From positions 21,525-85,524 of the forward strand of contig FR882087.1 of assembly GCA_000434915.1 (NCBI GenBank): a DNA stretch of 64,000 nt. Direction: 5' to 3'. A model generated the notes under the pieces. It searched no databases and was not told the origin of the DNA. It worked only from the letters and a program-made list of their open reading frames with translations. Shown here piece after piece: positions 50,000 to 59,395 of the stretch; position 1 is the first letter of the stretch; each line of letters starts with the position of its first letter. Both the position numbers and the translations under genes were made by a program. The DNA is from Ruminococcus sp. CAG:563. Lineage in GTDB: Bacteria > Bacillota > Clostridia > Oscillospirales > Acutalibacteraceae.

Positions 50000-52900
50000 C
50001 TATTCAATTTCCTTGAGCGTCTCCGCCATGTTAATTCTATCTATCTTATACCTGATAGGCAACGACGAAATGAGCGATATCAATGAAATAATAGCAATCG
50101 TTACAAGATAGCTCCACCATGCGATCGAGCTGCTGTAAACGATGTTGTCAACCGAGATAAAGCCGACCAAAACCTTATGAAGGAAAATTCCGGCAATCAA
50201 TCCGATTACAACTCCGTAAACAGTTGAAATCACGCTTTCACGGATAACATATATCAAAACCTCGTGATCGCTAAAACCGATAACCTTAATGTTAGCAATT
50301 TCTCTTGTACGCTCGCTGAGGTTGACGTTAGAGTTTGTGTACATAACTATCAACGCAAGCAGACACGCAGAAAGGACAAACATCATAACGACAGCAAGAA
50401 TTCGGCTTATGGAAACATCAACGGAGCTTGCCATCTCGGAAGCGGTTGACGCACCCGTTACAATATCTTCCTTAAGGAAATCGGAAGCGAGATTTTTTAT
50501 ATCCTGCTCGTCAACATATGACTTTGCGGCAACGATTATATACTTGCACTGCGGCTCTGCTCCGAAAACCTCCTTATAGGTTTCATCGGTCATATAGACA
50601 TAATGATTGGTATAATTCGTCACAATTCCGCTGACCGTTGCGCTTCGCTTCACGCCGTCTGATGACGACAAATAAATCTCTCCGCCGACATTTATTCCGA
50701 GATCCTGAGCCATCTGACTTGTTATAATTACATTACCATTGCCAAAATCAAGGCTGCCGGCAGTCAAATTAAGATTAACATAGTCTGAGATTTCTTCGCT
50801 GCTTTTCATTGTGATAATGCTGACCGTTCGCTTAACCTGCGCCGTTTCACCGGCAAAGGCAAATGCACTTCGGTTGCAAAAAAGTGTTGCATTTTGAGTT
50901 CGTTGGTCGCTCTGAATTTTCTTGAGCACCTTTGCGTCGTCCTGCTGCGGAGTTCTGAGAACAAACATTATATCATACTTAAACACTCCGTCATCGGCAT
51001 ATTGTGCACCGGAAACTGCCGTTGTTGAATTAATCAATCCGAGTGAGGAAAGAATCAAAGCAGTGCAGCATGCAATACCGAGTGTTCCGGCTGTTACTCT
51101 CTCTCTGCTTCGTGAAACCGTTCTTGCAACAACGATCATTCCGTAGCTCATTTTTCCCCAAAGACCGGGGATTTTTTCCAATATATGACGGCGGTTATAA
51201 GCGATATTTTTCGGCCGCATCAAAATCGCCGGGTTGTGCCTTATCTCATGAATGACGGCAATCAACGTCGCCGTAACAATCATTATAAATGAAAGTGCAA
51301 TTCCGAAGAAAACATAATCCGCAAGGAAAACAGTGCCAACATTCGGAACGCTGTAAGTCATGTTGTAAATTGAGCAGATTACAAACGGGAGCACGCATGT
51401 GCCCATAACGGTTCCGGCGAAAATTCCTATTATCCATGCGAGCAAGGCGTAAAGAAGGAACTTGCATGCAATGGAAAGATTTGAATATCCAAGCGCTTTC
51501 AAAACGCCGATTCCTTTTCTTTCTTCCTCAACATTCTTTATCATGATAACAAGACAAGCTATCATAGCCGTGAGGAAAAATACAATCGGGAAAACAGTCG
51601 ACATTGACTTGATATTTTCAAGGCTGACGGCTAAGCTCCCCATTCCCGAAAAATCATTTCTCGGGATCGCATTCCACCTGAGATTTGCAAGATTGTTGAG
51701 TGTTGTCTGATAATTTCTCAGCTCGCCGTTCAACGTATCTGTTTTACTGTCGATATCGTTTTTCAGCTCTGTGTATTCATCATCAACCGTTCCATAGCGG
51801 CTTTTCGCAACCTTTAAGTCATACTCGGCCTTTGTGATTTCAATCGAGCTGTTCCTTGCGGCAAGCGTATAGTTGATTTGCGCCTCTGTCACACGTCTTT
51901 TGAGAGTTTCAATCTCCTCGGCTTCGCTTTCGACCAGGGCGATGAGCTTTGTGAGACTGCTCTGACCTTTCGTCAGCTCATTCATTGAAGAAACATATTT
52001 CGCAAGCGTAGCCGAATCCGCATCATAATTCTTTTTGGCAGAATTATAATTTGTCGCAGCGTTCGAGCACTCGGTTCTCAGAATATCTCTCTGTGATTTT
52101 GCCGTTGAGAGTGCCGTTCTTTCATTTGAAAGGGCAAGCGAATAATTCTTCTTTTCGGTTTCCTTTTTCGCCTTTTCGGACTTAGCCGCCGCAAGCTGAG
52201 ACTGTGCGTTTTCAAGCTCGGTCTTTCTCGAAGTCAGCTCTTTTTGTGCCCTTGAAAGGTCGCTGTTGAGCTTTGTCCTTTTGCTCAATGCCGAAAGCTT
52301 TTCTTCATTCGTCGCTGCGGAATCGGAAATAATATCATTCTGCTTTTTGATGTCCGCTTTGATACCGTTAACAACGGAATTCTGATAATCAACACGCTGA
52401 TTATAATAGCTCATGTTTGAGTTGATTGACGAAATTGTCTTATCAAGCTCCTCTATCTCGGATGTCAGCTTTGAAATTGTCGATTCATAGCTTGAAATAT
52501 TGCTTTCATGGCGAGCTATCTCGGCATTTTTTGCGCCGAGCTCGCTCTTTTTGTTTAGATAATTGCCCTCAAGCGAATCCAATTCCGTTTTGGACGCAGT
52601 ATGCTTTTTGTTAAGATCGTCATACAGCTTTTTTAACTCACTGTAGCCCTTTATTTCAGAGCTTTGACTGTCTCTCGATTTAACATGTGCATCATAGCTT
52701 TTCCGGACGGTGGAAAGCCGACTTTCAAGACCGCTTAACGTTGATGCGGCAGATTTTGTTTTGCTTTCATTTGAAGCTTTCAGGTCTTTTAGTATCTTAT
52801 CCTCGCTGTCAACATATTCCTTAAACTCTTTAATTGACGCTTCTTTTTCTTCAAGCTGCTTGCTGCTCGTTTCGGAAAAAGCTTTTATCTCCGCCTCTTT

Positions 52901-53761
52901 GTCCTTTATCTTCTGCGTATACTCATTTTTCAACTCAACGAGCTTTGAATCAATGGCGTCCTTGGAAATCGCTCCGATTTGCTCGGCTATAAGGTTGGCA
53001 CGGTCGGAATATTCGTCCGAGAAAGTATCCAAGGCGTCGGAATACTTCATCTTAACGGCAAGCTCATTAACCTCGCTTGAGGAAAAAGCCTCCGGCAAAA
53101 CATAAATATATGAATCAAGATTTCCCGTGCCGAGCTTTGTCTGTCCTCTGTCCAGTGAGATGTAAATCGGCGACGTAACCGTTCCGACTATTACAAACTT
53201 AGTGCTCTCTAACGAAACTCCCGCACTGCTGTCGGCGTCGTTTATATTCAGCGTCTTGCCGATCTCGATATCGTCATAAAGCTCGGCTGACTTCTCGTCA
53301 ACGACGCACTCCCCGACCTTCTCGGGCAATCGGCCCTCTTTGAGGTCAAGACGGTTCAAAAATGTTGAATCTTTCTCCCCTTGAAGAAACTTCTTTTCCT
53401 TTTCAACATCAAGAGAGCTTATTCTGAAAACAAGCTCTGTACCGTTTTTATTAACAAGCGTTTCTCTGCCAAGGGTTGCATAACCGTCAATGTAGCTTGA
53501 CGGCATAACCTGAGTAACATTCTTTATATTTTTAATTTTTTTTATATCTTCGTTCGTGAAAGGAATTGACGATGAAACATAAACGTCCATCAAATTATTC
53601 CGGTCAAAATACTCGTTCGCCTCATAGTTCATAGCCGGGCTTGCCGAGTTTATTCCGACATAAAAGCTCATTCCCATCGCAATAATTATTGCAACCGAGA
53701 GGAAGCGGAGCTTGTTGGCGGCAATGGAACGAAGAGCTTCCTTAATGAGGGTTTTCGTCAT
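50000..53761 (-). CDS. FtsX-like ABC permease with very long extracytoplasmic coiled coil
   Basis: This 1253-residue permease has a first membrane helix (about 20-40), a MacB-like periplasm-type domain (to about 265), and a heptad-rich coiled coil of some 420 residues (270-690, Lys/Glu/Ser-rich). FtsX modules follow with helices near 725-745, 770-800 and 820-845, then a further helix (885-905), a second extracytoplasmic domain, and three last helices (1120-1240). Such proteins act with an ATPase as mechanotransmission devices rather than classical pumps. The ATG overlaps the ATPase stop (TAATG). Role unknown: cell-wall enzyme control, antibiotic resistance or lipoprotein handling are possible. 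Confidence 0.85.
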   Translation of the reverse strand: MTKTLIKEALRSIAANKLRFLSVAIIIAMGMSFYVGINSASPAMNYEANEYFDRNNLMDVYVSSSIPFTNEDIKKIKNIKNVTQVMPSSYIDGYATLGRETLVNKNGTELVFRISSLDVEKEKKFLQGEKDSTFLNRLDLKEGRLPEKVGECVVDEKSAELYDDIEIGKTLNINDADSSAGVSLESTKFVIVGTVTSPIYISLDRGQTKLGTGNLDSYIYVLPEAFSSSEVNELAVKMKYSDALDTFSDEYSDRANLIAEQIGAISKDAIDSKLVELKNEYTQKIKDKEAEIKAFSETSSKQLEEKEASIKEFKEYVDSEDKILKDLKASNESKTKSAASTLSGLESRLSTVRKSYDAHVKSRDSQSSEIKGYSELKKLYDDLNKKHTASKTELDSLEGNYLNKKSELGAKNAEIARHESNISSYESTISKLTSEIEELDKTISSINSNMSYYNQRVDYQNSVVNGIKADIKKQNDIISDSAATNEEKLSALSKRTKLNSDLSRAQKELTSRKTELENAQSQLAAAKSEKAKKETEKKNYSLALSNERTALSTAKSQRDILRTECSNAATNYNSAKKNYDADSATLAKYVSSMNELTKGQSSLTKLIALVESEAEEIETLKRRVTEAQINYTLAARNSSIEITKAEYDLKVAKSRYGTVDDEYTELKNDIDSKTDTLNGELRNYQTTLNNLANLRWNAIPRNDFSGMGSLAVSLENIKSMSTVFPIVFFLTAMIACLVIMIKNVEEERKGIGVLKALGYSNLSIACKFLLYALLAWIIGIFAGTVMGTCVLPFVICSIYNMTYSVPNVGTVFLADYVFFGIALSFIMIVTATLIAVIHEIRHNPAILMRPKNIAYNRRHILEKIPGLWGKMSYGMIVVARTVSRSRERVTAGTLGIACCTALILSSLGLINSTTAVSGAQYADDGVFKYDIMFVLRTPQQDDAKVLKKIQSDQRTQNATLFCNRSAFAFAGETAQVKRTVSIITMKSSEEISDYVNLNLTAGSLDFGNGNVIITSQMAQDLGINVGGEIYLSSSDGVKRSATVSGIVTNYTNHYVYMTDETYKEVFGAEPQCKYIIVAAKSYVDEQDIKNLASDFLKEDIVTGASTASEMASSVDVSISRILAVVMMFVLSACLLALIVMYTNSNVNLSERTREIANIKVIGFSDHEVLIYVIRESVISTVYGVVIGLIAGIFLHKVLVGFISVDNIVYSSSIAWWSYLVTIAIISLISLISSLPIRYKIDRINMAETLKEIE

Positions 53762-54462
53762 TACCACTCTATCCTTTCAACCGGCATCGGCGTATCATTA
53801 ATCTCAATTTTACTTATTTTTCCGCTTTTCATCGAAATAATCCGATCTGCTATCGGTGCAATCGCATGGTTATGGGTTATTATTACTACCGTCATTTTCA
53901 TGATTTCGGAAACCTTTTTGATAAGCTTCAAGACCTGAATTCCTGTCTCATAGTCAAGCGCACCCGTCGGCTCATCGCAAAGAAGAAGCTTGGGCTTTTT
54001 AACCAATGCCCTTGCAATCGCAACTCGCTGCTGCTCACCGCCCGAAAGCTGCGACGGGAAAAGATTGGCTCTTTTCTCCAGTCCGACAAGCCTCAAAAGG
54101 GCCATGCAGTCAACCGCCTTATCGCTGAGGTTGGCAACCAGTTCAAGATTCTCGACCGCAGTGAGATTCGGCACAAGATTATACGACTGAAAAATAAATC
54201 CGACCTCCTGCCTGCGATAAAGCATCAGCATACGCTTACCGAAATCGGTTATTATCTTGTCATCTACAGCAATCTGGCCGTCCGAGCATCTGTCCATACC
54301 GCCCAAAACGTTGAGAAGTGTGGTTTTTCCCGCACCGCTCGGGCCGACAACAACGCAAAGCTCACCCTGTTCTATGGAAAAGCTGACCCCGTCCAGAGCA
54401 TTTACCGTCTCCGAACCGGATTTATACCTTTTATATACATCTGCAAATTCAATGTAACCCAT
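53761..54462 (-). CDS. ABC transporter ATP-binding protein (MacB/LolD type)
   Basis: This 233-residue ATPase drives the FtsX-like permease encoded next to it. Walker A is VVGPSGAGKTTLLNVLGGMD (about residues 37-56), signature QLSGGEQQRVAIARAL, Walker B KLLLCDEPTGALDYETG and the switch VVIITHNHAI, with EVGFIFQSYNLVPNLTAVEN as the Q-loop region; all typical of the MacB/LolD subfamily. Start ATG 54462 follows AAAGGCGGTG; the upstream in-frame ATG lacks a site. A promoter lies at 54504-54532. Confidence 0.95.
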   Translation of the reverse strand: MGYIEFADVYKRYKSGSETVNALDGVSFSIEQGELCVVVGPSGAGKTTLLNVLGGMDRCSDGQIAVDDKIITDFGKRMLMLYRRQEVGFIFQSYNLVPNLTAVENLELVANLSDKAVDCMALLRLVGLEKRANLFPSQLSGGEQQRVAIARALVKKPKLLLCDEPTGALDYETGIQVLKLIKKVSEIMKMTVVIITHNHAIAPIADRIISMKSGKISKIEINDTPMPVERIEW

Positions 54463-54503
54463 AATACACCGCCTTTTCGGCATTATAAAAATTATCCATA
54501 ATA

Positions 54504-54532
54504 ATTATACAACACATAAGCGCTGTTTGCAA
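54504..54532 (-). promoter_or_regulatory. Promoter for the FtsX-type ABC pair
   Basis: On the minus strand TTGCAA and TATAAT are spaced by 17 bases, 42 bases before the ATPase start. Confidence 0.6.
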
Positions 54533-54636
54533 GAAATAACTTATCTCCATATAAAATATTTTTATACAAATATTACCATGTGAACAAAAATACTTCCTTT
54601 ATTTGTATCATTACGGTACAGTTTTGAAAATTTTCC

Positions 54637-54665
54637 TTGATTTTCATCTGTAAATACACTATAAT
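54637..54665 (+). promoter_or_regulatory. Promoter for the BMP-type lipoprotein
   Basis: TTGATT and TATAAT are spaced by 17 bases, 46 bases before the ATG. The promoter is divergent from that of the ABC pair; the 248-base gap shows no other signal. Confidence 0.65.
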
Positions 54666-54710
54666 GTATTTATAATTTACAAACGTATAATTCTCTAAGG
54701 AGGACTCTTA

Positions 54711-55811
54711 ATGAAAACGTTCAAAAAAGTCTTGGCTCTTGTTCTTGTCGCCATGCTTTGCTTTGCACTCGCTTCATGTAGCATGGTTGATGACACCGAC
54801 ATTACAAAGGATAACATCAAAATCGGTGTTATCGTCCCCGGACAGCGTGAGGATGCGGATGATTATGTTCCGGATCTTTCAACTCTCCAGTGTCTTTCTG
54901 CCATTGATGATCTGCTTTCCTTCAATGCAGGTATTAACAAAGACAGATTCCGCTACATTGAAAACGTTGATCCTTCGGACGAACAGGCAGCATACAACGC
55001 TATTCATTCTCTTACAAACCAGGAGTGCTCAATAGTTTTTCTCGCCGATCCCGGCTATATGACCGCTGTTAACAAGTACGTTGCAACCTCTTCTGACGGA
55101 GATGCTCAGAATTCAAAGGTTCAGTATATTGTATTTAACGGTGAAGATAACGGAAAGAACATACATTCCTACACCGCTAATATCTCCGGTGCGGTTTATC
55201 TCTCCGGCGTTGCCGCAGGTCTCAAGGCTAAGGAGCTTAAGGTTCCGAAGATAGGTTATCTTCTTCAGTCGGCAGACAGCCTTGCTCTCCTCAATGCCTT
55301 TGCACTCGGTGCAGAGTCCGTTTACTCAGAGGTTAAGATTGACGCAAGAGTTTGCAAGGACGTAAAGGCCGATTGCCATACTCTCGTTGCAAACGGAAAT
55401 GTTGTTATCGCTTCCGATTTCTACAGCCAGGAGATTGCCGACAACCGTGAAGATGCATTCTTCTGCGGATTCGGTTCGGATAAGCTTGCCGATAATGAGG
55501 GCTTTATCTGTGCTCCCCGCTACGACTTCGCTCAGTATTATCTCAACACCATAAATGAGGTGATTGACTATGATAACGTTGAGTATGATGAAAACGGCAA
55601 GGAAATCGACAAGTCAAATGCACTCCCTGAAATTCCTGCTTACAACGGCGACTACAAGGGCGGCGCAACATACCTTTCAAGACTCGGCACAGCTGCTGCC
55701 CCCGGCACACAGGAAGCAGTTGACAGCACAGAATCAATGATTCTCAACGGTACACTCTCTCAGAAAGTCAGTGTAGCCGTTCCTGTTGCAGGCGTTACAC
55801 TTGCAAAATAA
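54711..55811 (+). CDS. BMP family solute-binding lipoprotein
   Basis: This 366-residue protein has a lipoprotein signal ending LASC (Cys23). The mature part resembles the BMP/PnrA-like periplasmic-binding fold (IKIGVIVPGQRED, ENVDPSDEQAAYNAIHSL, SGAVYLSGVAAGLKAKELK, YLLQSADSLALLNAFALGAES), whose members bind nucleosides. The usual permease and ATPase partners are not adjacent. ATG follows AAGGAGG. It stands alone between a promoter and a terminator, so it may be an orphan receptor or a sensor rather than a transport part. Confidence 0.82.
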   Translation: MKTFKKVLALVLVAMLCFALASCSMVDDTDITKDNIKIGVIVPGQREDADDYVPDLSTLQCLSAIDDLLSFNAGINKDRFRYIENVDPSDEQAAYNAIHSLTNQECSIVFLADPGYMTAVNKYVATSSDGDAQNSKVQYIVFNGEDNGKNIHSYTANISGAVYLSGVAAGLKAKELKVPKIGYLLQSADSLALLNAFALGAESVYSEVKIDARVCKDVKADCHTLVANGNVVIASDFYSQEIADNREDAFFCGFGSDKLADNEGFICAPRYDFAQYYLNTINEVIDYDNVEYDENGKEIDKSNALPEIPAYNGDYKGGATYLSRLGTAAAPGTQEAVDSTESMILNGTLSQKVSVAVPVAGVTLAK

Positions 55812-55826
55812 AACCGTATAAAATTC

Positions 55827-55860
55827 AAGACGGAGGTCAAATTCGATCTCCGTCTTTTCT
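55827..55860. terminator. Terminator between the BMP lipoprotein and YfcE genes
   Basis: AAGACGGAG and CTCCGTCTT are followed by TTCTTA on the plus strand and TTGAATTT on the minus strand. It is clear for the plus strand and weaker for the minus strand. Confidence 0.7.
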
Positions 55861-55872
55861 TATGCCTTCTAT

Positions 55873-56415
55873 TTATATTTTGTATTTATTTTTTACATTG
55901 CCGTCAAAATCTTTCCAAAGGAATTCGCCGCCTTCAAGTATCATATATCCGTGACAGCTGTTCTCCTTCGGGATAGAAACCGAACCCGGGTTCATGTATA
56001 CATAGTTTTCGTGCTCAACGCATTTAGGAACATGGGTATGTCCGTGGAGAAGCACATCTCCCCTTTTCATCGGCGGCACATTGTTTTCATTATAAATATG
56101 TCCGTGAGTCAGATATATCATTTTCTCGCCTAAATCGAGCAATGCATAATCGGCAAGAACAGGAAATTCAAGCACCATTTGGTCGACCTCGGCCTCACAA
56201 TTACCTCTGACGCAAAAAATTTCATCTTTCATTTCATTGAGCATTGCAATGACCTTCTTGGGTGCATATTCGTCCGGCAAATCATTTCTCGGGCCATGAT
56301 AAAGCACATCACCCAGCAGAATAAGCCTGTCTGCTTTTTCTTCTTTGTACTTTTCAATGAGCTTGCGGCACCAATACGCACTGCCGTGAATATCCGATGC
56401 GATCATCAGTTTCAT
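55873..56415 (-). CDS. yfcE: YfcE-family metallophosphodiesterase
   Basis: This 180-residue protein is a compact metallophosphoesterase of the YfcE/MJ0936 group, which hydrolyses phosphodiesters in the presence of Mn2+. Motifs in order are MIASDIHGSAYWC, ILLGDVLYHGPRND, FCVRGNCEAEVD, IYLTHGHIYN and LLHGHTHVPKC. It has no signal peptide. Its physiological substrate is unknown. It is encoded three bases after the LysR gene stop on the same strand, so the two are probably co-transcribed. Confidence 0.93.
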   Translation of the reverse strand: MKLMIASDIHGSAYWCRKLIEKYKEEKADRLILLGDVLYHGPRNDLPDEYAPKKVIAMLNEMKDEIFCVRGNCEAEVDQMVLEFPVLADYALLDLGEKMIYLTHGHIYNENNVPPMKRGDVLLHGHTHVPKCVEHENYVYMNPGSVSIPKENSCHGYMILEGGEFLWKDFDGNVKNKYKI

Positions 56416-56418
56416 TGC

Positions 56419-57354
56419 TCACATCTCCTCTCCAAACGTTTCTCTTTTAGCTTTCACAAGCTCCTCAATAAACATATTGTCAATCTCGGACAGCGTGTAA
56501 TCTTTGCGATGAATAAGAACATCCTTGTAAACTCTTTTATTATCCCTGCAATACCTTTGAGTGAGGCCGTATCGTTCAAGCAGCGGACGGGGAATCGGCG
56601 ATGACCACATAAAGGTCTCATGGTTCTCGGCCAGCAATTCAAATTGACTTGCACGCTCAAAAACAAGAATCTTTCTGTCGGAATTATCGGGAAGTTCCTC
56701 TTTTTTGACCTCTGAAAACGGGAGCGACGGCACATACGGGTCGGCGTGTGCAATCATAACAAGATCACGCAAATCGTCGTATGTCACCTCGTCCATTTGC
56801 GCAAGCGGACTGTCCTTGTGAAAAAGAAGCTTGTAACGGAACTCGGCTATCAGCTCGTACTCCAGCCCCTTTTCATCCATCATATTTTTATAGTATTTAT
56901 CAAAGCTCTCGGCATAGCGAACTATTCCGAGCTTGAATTCGTCATTGAGCAGATTTTTAATTGCACGCAGGGCGTTTGTTTCCTTATAAAAAAGCTCCGC
57001 ATCCGTTCCTTTTTCGATAAGCTTTGAAAATTTAGCAAAAGCGTCGGCAATATAGCTTGCTCTCGGAACAGAGATTGAAAACTGAGTTTTAGCGGCATGG
57101 TCGCCGCTGAACATGTTTTCAATCGCATCAACCTGTTTTAATACTGTCTTTGCATAGCGGACAAAAACCTCACCGTCGGGTGTCGGGAACATTCCTTTGG
57201 CACTTCTTTCAAAAAGCGTTACTCCGAGACTTGCCTCCAAATCCTTTATGGCACGGCTAAGAGCAGACTGACCGACAAAAAGCTTTTCGGCCGCCTTGTT
57301 AATAGACTTTGTCTCCGCTATTTCTACAGCGTATTTCATGTGCAACAGGTTCAT
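56419..57354 (-). CDS. LysR-family transcriptional regulator
   Basis: This 311-residue regulator has the N-terminal winged helix-turn-helix (LLHMKYAVEIAETKSINKAA, AEKLFVGQSALSRAIKDLE) and a C-terminal periplasmic-binding-like effector domain. Its inducer and targets are unknown. It precedes yfcE on the same strand and is divergent from recA, with 269 bases between. An AT-rich promoter-like stretch (TTGAAA..TATACT, 16 bases) lies before it. Confidence 0.9.
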   Translation of the reverse strand: MNLLHMKYAVEIAETKSINKAAEKLFVGQSALSRAIKDLEASLGVTLFERSAKGMFPTPDGEVFVRYAKTVLKQVDAIENMFSGDHAAKTQFSISVPRASYIADAFAKFSKLIEKGTDAELFYKETNALRAIKNLLNDEFKLGIVRYAESFDKYYKNMMDEKGLEYELIAEFRYKLLFHKDSPLAQMDEVTYDDLRDLVMIAHADPYVPSLPFSEVKKEELPDNSDRKILVFERASQFELLAENHETFMWSSPIPRPLLERYGLTQRYCRDNKRVYKDVLIHRKDYTLSEIDNMFIEELVKAKRETFGEEM

Positions 57355-57551
57355 ATTCCGGCCTCCGTTTACGATATGATATTATATAGTATATCATAAA
57401 AAGTTGTTTTTTCAATAGAAAGAACTGCAAAGAATATTTTTAACGGTCTAAAATACGGCCAAATAGTATCTAACCTTGACAAGTCGAATCTACATTATTT
57501 TTATGCACGGATTTATGTATAAAATATTTTTCCGAAATTATTCAAAAGTTG

Positions 57552-57580
57552 TTGCATTTTTTATTATTTTATAGTATAAT
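57552..57580 (+). promoter_or_regulatory. Promoter of recA
   Basis: TTGCAT and TATAAT are spaced by 17 bases, 44 bases before the recA ATG. Confidence 0.75.
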
Positions 57581-57589
57581 ATATCCCGT

Positions 57590-57603
57590 CGAACATTTGT
57601 ACG
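57590..57603 (+). promoter_or_regulatory. LexA (SOS) box of recA
   Basis: CGAACATTTGTACG matches the Gram-positive LexA operator CGAACRNRYGTTYG at nearly all fixed positions (one T is A). It lies just downstream of the -10, where LexA would block transcription. Confidence 0.75.
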
Positions 57604-57623
57604 GATACGGAGTGTGATTATTA

Positions 57624-58745
57624 ATGGCTGATAAACAAAAAGCTCTTGAAACAGCTATCGCTCAGCTTGAAAAACAATACGGAAAAGGAACAGTTATGCG
57701 TTTGGGACAGAACGTTGCCATGAACGTTGAGGCCATCTCGACCGGCTCAATGGCTCTTGATGCCGCAACAGGTATCGGCGGACTCCCCAAGGGCAGAATT
57801 GTCGAAATATACGGACCGGAATCTTCCGGTAAAACTACACTTGCCCTGCATGCGGTCGCCGAAGCTCAGAAAGCCGGCGGTGAAGCCGCCTTCATCGACG
57901 CAGAGCATGCGCTTGACCCCGTTTATGCCGCAAACCTCGGTGTGGATGTTGACTCCTTGCTTGTTTCCCAACCGGATAACGGCGAACAGGCTCTTGAAAT
58001 TGCCGAAGCTCTTGTGCGTTCGGGTGCGATTGACATTGTTGTCGTCGACTCGGTTGCCGCCCTTGTTCCCCGCTCGGAAATCGAGGGTGACATGGGTGAT
58101 TCCCACGTCGGTCAGCACGCAAGACTTATGTCGCAGGCTCTCAGAAAGCTCGCAGGCGCAATCAACAAATCGAATACAATCATTATTTTCATAAATCAGC
58201 TTCGTGAAAAAATCGGTGTTATGTACGGCAATCCCGAAACAACGACCGGCGGCCGTGCGCTTAAGTTCTACGCTTCGATGCGTATGGATGTCAGAAAAGC
58301 CGAAACGATCAAGGGCGCAAACGGCGAATTTGTAGGCTCGAGAACCAGAGTCAAAATCGTCAAAAACAAGGTCGCTCCCCCGTTCAAGGAGGCCGAATTT
58401 GATATCATTTACGGCGAAGGAATTTCCAAGGTCGGAGAGCTTCTTGATATTGCCGTCGCAATGGATATTATCCACAAGAGCGGTGCATGGTTCTCTTACG
58501 GCGACTCGCGTCTCGGACAGGGCCGTGAAAATGTTAAGGAGCTTCTGAAGAACGATCAGGCTCTTTATGACGAGATTAAAGCAAAGGTCTATGCCGATAA
58601 GGACAAAATGCTTCAGGCATGCAAGTCCGGCTCTACGAAGAAAGGCGTCAAGGGCAAGGCTGCCGCAAAGCCTGCCGCAGATGAAGCACCGGCAGAAAAT
58701 GTTTCCGCCAAAGCCAAGCTTGACATAGCTGTTGATGACGAATAA
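57624..58745 (+). CDS. recA: Recombinase RecA
   Basis: RecA forms filaments on single-stranded DNA, drives strand exchange and triggers LexA self-cleavage. The 373-residue protein has Walker A GPESSGKT (64-71), VVDSVAALVPRSEIEGDMGD and the DNA-binding loops HVGQHARLMSQAL and NPETTTGGRALKFYASMR. The acidic/Ala-rich C-terminal tail (AAKPAADEAPAENVSAKA) is a normal regulatory tail. Its stop overlaps the recX start. A LexA box lies upstream. Confidence 0.98.
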   Translation: MADKQKALETAIAQLEKQYGKGTVMRLGQNVAMNVEAISTGSMALDAATGIGGLPKGRIVEIYGPESSGKTTLALHAVAEAQKAGGEAAFIDAEHALDPVYAANLGVDVDSLLVSQPDNGEQALEIAEALVRSGAIDIVVVDSVAALVPRSEIEGDMGDSHVGQHARLMSQALRKLAGAINKSNTIIIFINQLREKIGVMYGNPETTTGGRALKFYASMRMDVRKAETIKGANGEFVGSRTRVKIVKNKVAPPFKEAEFDIIYGEGISKVGELLDIAVAMDIIHKSGAWFSYGDSRLGQGRENVKELLKNDQALYDEIKAKVYADKDKMLQACKSGSTKKGVKGKAAAKPAADEAPAENVSAKAKLDIAVDDE

Positions 58746-59377
58746 TGAAGATCACGGCTAAAAGCGGACGCAAGGATAAAATGCATATATATATCGACGG
58801 AGAATATCTGCTGACGGTCGACGAGGTTTTCTGGTTTTCCAGCGGCTACATCTCCGGCGATGAAATAAACAAGGAAGAGCTTACTGCCTTTGAGGAGGCG
58901 GCAGGCTCTCGCCGTGCTTTTAACAGTGCACTGAACAGTCTTGATTACCGTGACCATTCGGAAAAGGAGATACGTGCGAAGCTGTTGCGAAAGCACGATG
59001 CGGATTATGTTGACGAAGCTGTTGAGAAGCTCATTGAGCTTGACCTTGTCAACGATGAACGCTATGCCGAAAACTATGCCCATGAGCTTTTTGAACACAA
59101 AAAATTCGGTAAAATGCGTATAAAATCCGAGCTTAGAGCAAAGGGAATCTCCGCCGACATAGCAAATGCCGCCGTCGAAGAGCTTTTTGACGAGGAAGAA
59201 CCCGATAATATTCAAAGAATAGTTGATATTATCGGCAAAAGATATTATAATAGAATGAATGATGAAGTCGGACGAAAAAAAGTTTTTTCCGCTTTGCAAA
59301 GAATGGGATATTCTTTTTCCGATATTCGTGAAGCAATGAGCGAATTCTCCGACGATGAATATTATGAGGACTATTAA
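58745..59377 (+). CDS. recX: RecX-family regulator of RecA
   Basis: RecX binds RecA filaments and limits recombination. The 210-residue protein has the tandem three-helix RecX repeats: LNSLDYRDHSEKEIRAKLL, VNDERYAENYAHELFEHKKF and KMRIKSELRAKGISADIANA. The N-terminal 60 residues (KDKMHIYIDGEYLLTVDEV) match the extension found in Firmicutes. It overlaps recA by one base (TAATG). Confidence 0.9.
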   Translation: MKITAKSGRKDKMHIYIDGEYLLTVDEVFWFSSGYISGDEINKEELTAFEEAAGSRRAFNSALNSLDYRDHSEKEIRAKLLRKHDADYVDEAVEKLIELDLVNDERYAENYAHELFEHKKFGKMRIKSELRAKGISADIANAAVEELFDEEEPDNIQRIVDIIGKRYYNRMNDEVGRKKVFSALQRMGYSFSDIREAMSEFSDDEYYEDY

Positions 59378-59395
59378 ATTACTAAAGGTGATTTT

